A program made the translations under genes and the position numbers. From positions 1 through 20,216 of IMG/VR virus record IMGVR_UViG_3300021961_000813: DNA of 20,216 nt. One strand, 5' to 3'. How positions within the stretch are numbered: the stretch's first letter is position 1; every line of letters starts with the position of its first letter. The notes beneath the pieces are model-generated. The model had not been told where the DNA came from and did no database searches. It saw only the letters and a program-made list of their open reading frames with translations. This document shows, one piece after another, positions 15,201 to 20,216 of the stretch. Source of the stretch: a virus.

Positions 15201-16346
15201 TTGAATATCTCTTGGTTTTTCAATATCTAAAATTGTAGATGATGGTAGATCAATATCATATCCTCTTACATATGCTGTTCCTGGAGAAACTTTATAGCAT
15301 AAAAGATCATCAGAAGGTGTGTTACCATCATCTGTTTTTTGATTTGGTAAATATATTCCTTCATTCGAAATTCTATCGTTTAAAGAATTTAAAGCACTAA
15401 CATCAAAGTTTTTTAATGCATAGTCACCAGATTCTTCAAAGGTTCTTTTAGCAAAATAGTCTTTGATGACAGAATAAACAGATTTATCTTGTAATTTTTT
15501 AACCTCTCCGTTATCAATTCGAATTAACTCAACAAAGTCTTTATCATCAAAATCGTCTATATCTTTTTTGGATAAAACAGTGCTGATTTTAAATCTATCG
15601 GCACCTGGAGCCGCATAGTTTGAAAAACCTCTTGCGTTATCATTTAATGAAGGATCATCATTCGCAGTGACAATTTCTTCAAAAATGCTTAGACCAACTC
15701 TATATGTTGGTGAATTAGAGTATGGTTCAAGTATGACTAGAGAATCTTGTACATCTACAAAAGTCCCTCTAATGAAGTAAACACCTGCAGATAAACCGAC
15801 TGCGGAACCAGTAGCAGTTGCATTTACATCAATTAAAGATGCAACTGTATCTCCAGAGTTAATAGCAGTATTCCCATATACTAAAGTATCAAGGAGAATT
15901 AATGTTTCACCATCTTCAAAGGTGATGGTTTCAAAATCTGTTCCTCCAGAAGTATACTTAATATAGAGAGTAACATCTTCTACATTATTATCTGGTGGAA
16001 TACTATAATTTTTAACTGTAGCGACAACTCCAGAATTTTGACCTTCTATTCTTTTTCCTACAAGTTGGTCTAGATATAGAGATACATCAATTCCAAGATG
16101 TTCAGAATTTATTTTTATTGAATAATATTTTGAATCATAAGTTACGGATCCTGGAATAACCATGGATCCTTCTTTAAAAATATGACTACCGAACGATTCT
16201 ACCTGATGCTGTAGAATAGACTGTAAAGTTGTCAGTTCTCTTGACTGAACAGGGTATCCTGGTTTAAAAAGAACCCTATAGAAATTTTTATCGACGCTAA
16301 AATCGTCGAAATATGGGTTAATGTTGAAATTAGTTTTCTGTGGCAT
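9228..16346 (-). CDS. Giant baseplate or tail structural protein (2372 aa), DUF4815-type N-terminus
   Basis: The N-terminus NFNINPYFDDFSVDKNFYRV, then LFKPGYPVQSRELTTLQSIL, matches the DUF4815 family of phage baseplate-linked structural proteins (memory). Most of the chain is beta-rich, with recurring modules such as GEKIIGSSTGAVAQAV. Residues 1539-1548 are ten prolines followed by RRGGGKDPLAQSFTV, the start of a domain found in many marine phage tail proteins. Two GxGY repeats lie near 1795-1855. A module with NNEIMYY, TRGVDGT and NHATGD lies at about 1960-2035, similar to the insertion in gp15. The C-terminus holds D2298-x-D-x-DG-x-x-D2306, a calcium-loop pattern, and ends FKDIRVIALA. It fills the T4 gene 9-12 interval, so it probably links baseplate wedges to fibres. 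It starts three bases after gene 8, without a clear Shine-Dalgarno. Confidence 0.85.
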   Translation of the reverse strand: MPQKTNFNINPYFDDFSVDKNFYRVLFKPGYPVQSRELTTLQSILQHQVESFGSHIFKEGSMVIPGSVTYDSKYYSIKINSEHLGIDVSLYLDQLVGKRIEGQNSGVVATVKNYSIPPDNNVEDVTLYIKYTSGGTDFETITFEDGETLILLDTLVYGNTAINSGDTVASLIDVNATATGSAVGLSAGVYFIRGTFVDVQDSLVILEPYSNSPTYRVGLSIFEEIVTANDDPSLNDNARGFSNYAAPGADRFKISTVLSKKDIDDFDDKDFVELIRIDNGEVKKLQDKSVYSVIKDYFAKRTFEESGDYALKNFDVSALNSLNDRISNEGIYLPNQKTDDGNTPSDDLLCYKVSPGTAYVRGYDIDLPSSTILDIEKPRDIQTVNTALVPFEMGNLLRINNVVGTPFVGINTSGNTVKLFNQRKGAVGSGTTLVGEARVYAFNLTDSTYTNQTTPWDLYLFDVQTYTVLNLNETLNSAQCPAGSYIRGLSSGASGYVVTAPSTSRSLTITQTSGTFIVGEQIIINESLENSRSINFLTEYSTEDVKSVYQNAVGITPALKTAFSADASLFRKIPSGFNITDRITVNSAGIVTCPGKTFLGIRTDSIIRYQKSGVSTTVDTFNKVVSVSADGFSMTVTSVPSVNGVCDGTLPSSSETSTFSLAVPEIKNSDKASLYTKLNANNISSVNLSNSNLLVTSQVREVSTNSAGTAVITVSNTGISSAFFESFDAERYSVFYADGTIEDLSSDQFQLNNDGTQVTLTGLKASQSSNVTVNTTLRKQILKNKNKNYVRSRKLVVNKTSTGFSTAISGLTTSQFYGTRVEDNEISLNVPDVVNVIAIYESLNQSDPVLDKLTFVSGLSLNTNAILGEKIIGSSTGAVAQAVTLLPSGTEVEFVYLNSQTFQVGETVTFEESNITTNIQTITSGSYLNKTTEYTLDKGQKEQFYDYSRIVRVGGTTSPSRRLLVVFNYYDVATNDDGDLFTVNSYQEERFSKDVPILANGLRASDTLDFRPRVSEFTSATASPFDYAARSFVTSSSYSVITPNESSLLGYSYYLPRIDKIVLNKLGEFSVIKGVSSLQPKVSLNVEESMDIATISLPAYLYNPQDAKITLVDNRRYTMRDIGTLEDRIETLELTTSLSLLEVNTKTLQVQDTDGLSRFKTGFFVDDFKNNDLINKTNPDVKCDVDTKEEQLIPATDFWSLKAELALAPSIDTTTADFSSNLTLLDTNVRKTGDLITLKYDEVGWLEQPFASQVENVNPFNIVEYAGRVLLNPSSDNWVRNIYIKNTRTISDGQQDGRSYDYVESVKISSEPDPFLRSRNVEFRSGSLRPLTRHYSFIDDISSIDIVPKLLEISMISGAFNIGEDVDGYVGAQKIITFRTAKPTHKTGSYTNPTTEYNANPYNRSVALPSAYSASSTVLNIDTFSLAEESLTRYGGYVQVGAKLIGKTSGAVATVSDIKLVTDTYGDLFGCFFIRDPNSTPVPLVRIRSGERVFKLTQSSENARPLPGDASSISSAQTSYSGTGVIQTQITNIVQVRNPPPPPPPPPPRRGGGKDPLAQSFTVDGTGAFLTSVDVYFGEKDPNEKLYVELRTVELGTPTSQLVADYARVALDPTQINTSSDASVVTNIKFPSPVYLQPNVEYALVFLAPTTDKYKMWIAKMGEKTVNTAGLPSAESVVVTKQYSGGSLFKSQNGTIWTASQFEDLKFKLYKAKFTANTGDVVFYNPPLIPESSAIAYLNNNAITTYPRKLKVGITTTTVMNSVLTVGRKVSNGSISSPGSSGYVEKTGGSIVSVSVANTGIGYSGGTSGGTYSNVPLYTITGQGSGATATVTITSGGFVNTVSIANTGNGYAVGDVLGITTSNVIKGRDAKISVSSINGIDTLYLTNVQGEEFTNGQTLIYYDGSTAVATASTTIRGTSSEINTLYSGNVIGINQFNHGMHSDSNVIEIKNVAPDTVPVQLTGNLSISDTTVSVANTTIFSTFEGITTSRGYVKVNNEIMYYTSISAGTAGGGTLGITTRGVDGTLITNHATGDICYKYELNGISLTSINKTHTLPSDSYLKKIRDLDTYHVQVSRGLRTTGTNQVSFTDEKNVGGDKVSVSQNYQFNGIEPHFNIITPGKNTKVSAQMRTVSGTSSGGTEVSFLDQGYQAVQLNKMNFLSTPRIVCSQKNETERLTSLPKNKSLTLRVNMTSEDPNLSPVLDTQNAFFILSRSRVNNPVSDYTTDGRTNLITGDPHSSIYISNRVDLQQPATSLKVLLSAYRPASSDFRVLYQLFKSDSSEIDQSFILFPGYDNLRDSDGDGFGDVVINAAKNSGRPDAFVRPSKDNEFLEYQFTAENLGQFTGFAIKIVMSSTNEAKTPLFKDIRVIALA
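10785..10950 (-). repeat. Two GxGY beta-repeats inside the giant gene
   Basis: The units encode SVANTGIGYSGG and SIANTGNGYAVG, about 138 bases apart. They have the same core and period as the array in gene 14. Boundaries are approximate. Confidence 0.65.
11703..11732 (-). repeat. Ten-proline codon tract with 12-bp tandem repeat
   Basis: On the minus strand, ten consecutive proline codons occur. The first eight are two copies of CCTCCCCCACCA, and two CCA codons follow. Bases here are strikingly G+C-rich compared with the surrounding gene. It marks a flexible or rigid linker between the N-terminal part and the KDPLAQSF domain, and is a slippage-prone site. Confidence 0.9.
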
Positions 16347-16349
16347 TTT

Positions 16350-17903
16350 TTAAAATTCCAGGATAACTTTAATATCTTCTTTTTGACGGGTATTTCTAGA
16401 AATAAGGGGTCTATTATCCAAGTAAATAATTTCCCCTGAGCCTTTATTTATCTCTGGACTTGCAAGACCATTTGCGAAGTTAACACCCAAGTTAATAACT
16501 TTGTTTCCGGATGGATTTGTACTAATTCCTGTAAAACTAGTGTCAACAGAACCAGAAAATCCTGAAGAACCTCCAGTTATTGGGTTTGCTGACGATTCAA
16601 AATCTAAAACTCTTGCTGAAGTTGAAATGCCAATGTAGTCAGTTTGATCGAGTGTTGTTTGGTTATAGTATAGTGAACGATCTTTGATATATTTTAAAAC
16701 TTTAGTTTCAGCGTCATACGATGCTACATAACCAATTGCTTTTCCACTGGTTACAGTCTGAGTAATTTTTTCACCTATCGTTGGAGTTCCTGTTATTGAA
16801 GAAAACTTTAGAGAATAAAGAGAAGAAAATTCACTTGCAGTAAATACTGATGTAGATCCAATAGATGTTGGATTTTTTACAATGCCTACTTGTGCAAACT
16901 TGGTATCAATTGGAAAATCTTTAGTAGAATCATCAAATCTAGCATATAAAAGAACCTTATCAGTTCCAAGTTCTTTGTAAATATCGTATCCATGACCTCT
17001 TGATGGAGGAATAATAGGGACTAACTTTGCGAAAGATCCTCCAGAACCTCCATTAATAGATCCTAAGTCTACTATTCCATAACTGTAACCTTTACCACCA
17101 GAAGAGACTGTAGTATTAGTTACTTTTCCGTTTACAACATCAACTAATACTTTTGCACCACTACCATCTCCAAGAATATTAACTTCTTGACCTAAACCAT
17201 TAGAATAATTTGCACCTTGCTTTTCAACATAAACTTTTTTAATTTGGTTTTCATTTATTGTTGAGTCACCATTTTCCCTTACTGCTTGTATTTGAGCATC
17301 AGTAGTCGTTGACCAATTGCTAGGAACAGTGATATACTCTGTAGAATCAAACTTAATAATATCGCTTGGAGTTACTGAAAAAAGATATTTCCAAATATAT
17401 CCATCACCACTTTCTCCTGCCTTTGAAGGTTCTAAATCTGTAAATGTTGGTTCGTCTTGAGATGCATTACCTACTGTATTAATTCCAGATGAACCATTAT
17501 CAATGCAAATATAAACTCTATAATCTGAGTTCATGACATAATAATTTGCATCATAAAGTCTTGATGCCTGAGTAACTGGAGATGGGTTGTTTACGCTATA
17601 ATCATCACGATACATTTCATATCGAGTTCCTTTTGCCCAGTCAATTCTTCTAACTACTCTTTTGATATTTGCAGACGTTACTTTCTTAGCAAAAAGCATC
17701 GTGTCATATGCATGACTTTGATAGCTAAAATTATCAGTTGGGTTGGGTACGTTAGTATTCCAAGAAGATGATCTTCCAAAACCACTCTGAGTTGGATTTG
17801 GAAGACCTACAAAAACATAATAGGAGTTAGAGCTATTTTCAACAGATTCTATAAAATTATTCGCGTTTAAAATTCTAAACTGATCTGTGACAATTGCGGA
17901 CAT
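16350..17903 (-). CDS. 8: Baseplate wedge protein gp8
   Basis: In T4, gp8 is a dimeric wedge subunit that binds gp7, gp10 and gp6. Matches to remembered T4 gp8 include AIVTDQFRI at 3-11, YYVFVGLPNPTQSGFGRSSS at 28-47 (T4 IFITFGRSEPW), RRIDWAKGTRYEMY near 85-98, GDGYIWKYLFSVTP near 176-190 (T4 GDGYVWEYLFEIPP), and the C-terminal GEIIYLDNRPLIS (T4 GEMIYMENRPPII). Length is 517 residues against 334 in T4. The extra residues fall mainly between about 225 and 480 and contain two GxxYS-type repeats and a GEKITQTVTSGKAIGYV module. The gene is preceded by its own late promoter box only 18 bases from the ATG, and no Shine-Dalgarno is visible in the A-rich leader. The upstream neighbour is gp7-like, as in T4. 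Confidence 0.92.
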   Translation of the reverse strand: MSAIVTDQFRILNANNFIESVENSSNSYYVFVGLPNPTQSGFGRSSSWNTNVPNPTDNFSYQSHAYDTMLFAKKVTSANIKRVVRRIDWAKGTRYEMYRDDYSVNNPSPVTQASRLYDANYYVMNSDYRVYICIDNGSSGINTVGNASQDEPTFTDLEPSKAGESGDGYIWKYLFSVTPSDIIKFDSTEYITVPSNWSTTTDAQIQAVRENGDSTINENQIKKVYVEKQGANYSNGLGQEVNILGDGSGAKVLVDVVNGKVTNTTVSSGGKGYSYGIVDLGSINGGSGGSFAKLVPIIPPSRGHGYDIYKELGTDKVLLYARFDDSTKDFPIDTKFAQVGIVKNPTSIGSTSVFTASEFSSLYSLKFSSITGTPTIGEKITQTVTSGKAIGYVASYDAETKVLKYIKDRSLYYNQTTLDQTDYIGISTSARVLDFESSANPITGGSSGFSGSVDTSFTGISTNPSGNKVINLGVNFANGLASPEINKGSGEIIYLDNRPLISRNTRQKEDIKVILEF

Positions 17904-17921
17904 ATTATTAGTTTTTTTCTA

Positions 17922-17929
17922 TATTTATA
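17922..17929 (-). promoter_or_regulatory. T4-type late promoter box TATAAATA
   Basis: The minus strand reads TATAAATA directly after the stop TAA of the gp7-like gene (17930-17932). It shares the 12 bases AATATAAATATA with the box at 8838-8845. Transcription would start near 17916, giving a leader of only about 13 bases for gene 8. Confidence 0.75.
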
Positions 17930-20216
17930 TTACACATTGGATTGTTTTCTAAGAGCGCCAGTTTCTCTTAAACCAAATCCTCTTCTTTGTATAGTTGGGA
18001 AAGTCGATAAACCAGAATCGACAGTCAGACCCGACACCCCAATGGCAACTGGAGTAGATCCTCTTGCTATTGATGAAAGTCTACCCCAAGAGAATTTACC
18101 TACTGGTGCGGAAACGCTTCCAGTAGTTGCAATTCCTACGGTATTAGTATCAGATTTAATGTTAGTCACTATCTCTGCATTTGTTCCACCAACAGAAAGA
18201 CTGTGAATAATGTAAACATTATCTACGTTAGTTGTACCGAGACCAACCACTGAGGTATCTGCAGAGTTAATTGAAGTCACTCCAGAACCAACGGTAGTTT
18301 CCTTAATGTAAATTGGGTATCCAACAGATAAGTCGGTAAAGTTACTTGCGTTTAAGAAGAACTTAAGTGCTAGTGGATTTCCACCAGTTCCAGTCGTAGT
18401 AGTAATACCAGTTACAATTCCAGATGAACCTTGTACGACTGTGATGTTTGAAACCTTTTCAACTTGAGTTCTGGGGTATGGTGCAATAACTTGTGGAGCA
18501 ACACTATATCCAAAACCTGGGTTAGTGATTGTAGCACCAGTTATCACTCCACCAACAACTGTTAAGGTTGCCGTTGCGGTAGTTCCTACTCCAACACCAA
18601 TAGATTTTGGAGCAGCAATTTTGACAGTTGCCGTTGAACCAGTATATCCAAAACCAGGATTTACGACTGTTAGATTTGAGATTGTTCCTGCAGCAGAAAC
18701 TGTTGCAGTTATTGCTGCGGCAATAGGATCAGTACCTTGAACAATAAGTCCCTCTACACTTGTAATAGAAATTGAGTAGTTATTTTCTTCATAGTTGAAG
18801 AATCTAGCGTCATCAACAAATATTTCAGTATCAGATGTACTAATATCTTTTATGATCTTTGCAGTTGGATAAATCTGAGACTCGATAGAATCTCTTGACT
18901 TATAAACATAATCGCCATTGATAATTCTATCAACCTTTTGCTTAGTCCACGAAAGAGGTCTATAGATGTTTTGATCAATTCCAATACCAGTGTAGATATT
19001 TGTTTCTATAGTATCCGATCCAGGAATGTTATCAATTCTTCTAATATCTTGAGTTAATGTAGAGGGATAATCATTATTTTTAAATACTTGTACAAGATCA
19101 CCAATCTTAACAGTTTCATTAACGTTAATAGAAACACTGTCTTCATTTCTAGTTCCTCTATAGAAGAATATGGAAATATTATCTTCAGGTCTTGGTGGAT
19201 CTGAGAATACAAAAGAAGTACCACCTTCAAATTGATATGCACTTCCAGGAACTTGTATTACTCCATTGATAAAGATTAGGAGAACAGAATCTAAATCAAT
19301 GTTTACAGAGTTTGGATCCGATGGATCTTTTTCAAAACTTAGAAGTTGTCCATTATAGTATAGTGGGAATCTCTTTCTTTGACCATCCTGTAAGTTTTTA
19401 ATTGAATCGATATAGTCTAACTCTCCAAACTGCCAAGAAGAGAATGAGTCGGTGAAAATATCTAATACTGTAAGTTCAAACTCTTTTAGTGGAGCACTAA
19501 GACCTAATGCCGTAACAAGTCCAACAGGTTTGAATACATCTCCAACTTTAAATCCATATCCAGGTCTAGAAATCTTAAAGGAAGAAACTTCAAATAATGT
19601 AGATCCTATACCTGTTGTAGAAATAGCTCCAACATCCAGACTTATTAGAAGATTTCTTCCAGTCTCTGTCGTAGATCCAATTCCAGCTCTAGATACGCCT
19701 ATCACTGATAGATTTTCATATGATGGGTCAGATACGGTGACAGAAACAGTTGATGTACTATAACCTGTTCCACCAGAGTTAACAACAAAACTGAGTGTTC
19801 CACCAGCACCAACAACTGCAGAAATATTTGCTGCTGTGCCGGTATGAGATGAATCTGTTATGGCAATGGAAACTGGATTTCTATATCCAGATCCATAATT
19901 CAAGTTATACCATGGGAAAATAGTACCCATTCCAACATAAGTGTGTGGTAGAGTGCTATATCCCACAAAAGCACTGAAAGTGGTTGCAGAAACAATTCCA
20001 CTAACACCATATGAACCTGAGAGACCAGATAATGGGAAGTATGAGGTAACTCCTGAAGATGATGGGCAAGTAAACCCTAAACCAATTAATTTAATTAAAT
20101 CTCCACCATTTAATTCGTGTGGAATAGTTGTTGTAATTTCAACAATACCAGTAATGTTATCATAATAAGCAGTGCTTACATTCTTTCCAGTGCCTGTATA
20201 AGCGACTCCAGTTACA
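17930..20216 (-). CDS. 7: Very large baseplate structural protein, gp7-like (5' part cut by window edge)
   Basis: The frame is open from the TAA at 17930-17932 to the window end, so about 761 C-terminal residues are visible and the start lies outside. A GTG at 19964-19966 is internal. The first visible stretch, with AYYDNITGIVEITTTIPHEL, GLGFTCPSSSG and VGYSTLPHTYVGMG, is a copy of a repeat found many times in giant cyanophage structural proteins (memory). Five GxGY-type beta-repeats follow near 19890, 19767, 19556, 18650 and 18510. Between them is a more unique domain with SSWQFGELDYIDSIKNLQDG, FINGVIQVPGSAYQFEGG and PPRPEDNISIFFYRGTR. The C-terminus RRGFGLRETGALRKQS is typical of this cyanophage family. 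The gp7 assignment (baseplate wedge initiator) rests mostly on position directly before gene 8; direct similarity to T4 gp7 is not evident. Confidence 0.7.
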   Translation of the reverse strand, partial: VTGVAYTGTGKNVSTAYYDNITGIVEITTTIPHELNGGDLIKLIGLGFTCPSSSGVTSYFPLSGLSGSYGVSGIVSATTFSAFVGYSTLPHTYVGMGTIFPWYNLNYGSGYRNPVSIAITDSSHTGTAANISAVVGAGGTLSFVVNSGGTGYSTSTVSVTVSDPSYENLSVIGVSRAGIGSTTETGRNLLISLDVGAISTTGIGSTLFEVSSFKISRPGYGFKVGDVFKPVGLVTALGLSAPLKEFELTVLDIFTDSFSSWQFGELDYIDSIKNLQDGQRKRFPLYYNGQLLSFEKDPSDPNSVNIDLDSVLLIFINGVIQVPGSAYQFEGGTSFVFSDPPRPEDNISIFFYRGTRNEDSVSINVNETVKIGDLVQVFKNNDYPSTLTQDIRRIDNIPGSDTIETNIYTGIGIDQNIYRPLSWTKQKVDRIINGDYVYKSRDSIESQIYPTAKIIKDISTSDTEIFVDDARFFNYEENNYSISITSVEGLIVQGTDPIAAAITATVSAAGTISNLTVVNPGFGYTGSTATVKIAAPKSIGVGVGTTATATLTVVGGVITGATITNPGFGYSVAPQVIAPYPRTQVEKVSNITVVQGSSGIVTGITTTTGTGGNPLALKFFLNASNFTDLSVGYPIYIKETTVGSGVTSINSADTSVVGLGTTNVDNVYIIHSLSVGGTNAEIVTNIKSDTNTVGIATTGSVSAPVGKFSWGRLSSIARGSTPVAIGVSGLTVDSGLSTFPTIQRRGFGLRETGALRKQSNV
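18503..18659 (-). repeat. Two near-identical GFGY repeats in the gp7-like gene
   Basis: The units encode NPGFGYTGSTATV and NPGFGYSVAPQV, about 135 bases apart. At DNA level both carry a nearly identical core (plus strand TATATCCAAAACC then TGG or AGG). The period equals that in gene 14. Confidence 0.75.

Noticed and set aside
17930-19966. A 678-residue gene starting at the GTG at 19964-19966
   Set aside because: The frame continues open upstream to the window end with recognisable family sequence, so this GTG is internal and the gene is partial.
637-20165. Many plus-strand open frames of 60-120 codons
   Set aside because: All lie opposite well-supported minus-strand genes, have low-complexity Ser/Thr/Pro/Val-rich translations typical of antisense shadows, and lack family resemblance.

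Overview
The window is a compact piece of a T4-like (myovirus) genome of the marine cyanophage type. All fifteen genes lie on the minus strand and are packed head to tail. Thirteen are complete and one is cut by each end of the window. The DNA is A+T-rich by eye. Several proteins can be matched to T4 virion proteins from remembered sequence (gp8, gp14, gp15, gp16). The rest resemble structural proteins known from Synechococcus and Prochlorococcus phages. The host is inferred to be a marine cyanobacterium; a T4-like phage of another marine bacterium such as Pelagibacter is possible. No host, photosynthesis, tRNA, integrase, insertion sequence or CRISPR feature is visible.

The transcribed order runs from high to low coordinates. 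First is the C-terminal part of a very large gp7-like baseplate protein (17930-20216), then gp8, another baseplate wedge protein (16350-17903). A 2372-residue DUF4815-type structural protein follows (9228-16346), occupying the place of T4 genes 9-12. Next are three very small genes (9022-9228, 8841-9041, 8581-8808), a fibre-like protein (6908-8581) and a small coiled-coil protein (6689-6904). After these come the neck genes 13 and 14, the tail completion gene 15, and the small terminase gene 16. Where T4 has gene 17 (large terminase), this phage instead has a 591-residue basic, cysteine-containing mosaic protein (1177-2952). It is followed by a 104-residue protein with a T4-style capsid-targeting N-terminus (861-1175) and a fibre-like virion protein cut by the window edge (1-857).

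Two perfect T4-type late promoter boxes (TATAAATA on the minus strand) lie upstream of gp8 and of the 75-residue gene. Each box overlaps or abuts the stop codon of the preceding gene. Genes are otherwise separated by 1 to 12 bases or overlap; four junctions have the form TAATG. Several Shine-Dalgarno sequences are encoded inside the last codons of the upstream gene. No stretch above 300 bases lacks a gene.

Together the genes build the baseplate, fibres and neck and start DNA packaging, all late functions. The points most worth following are the head-targeting signal beside the basic mosaic protein, the separation of gene 16 from gene 17, and beta-rich modules that recur across otherwise unrelated virion proteins (gp7, gp8, the giant protein, gp14, gp15).
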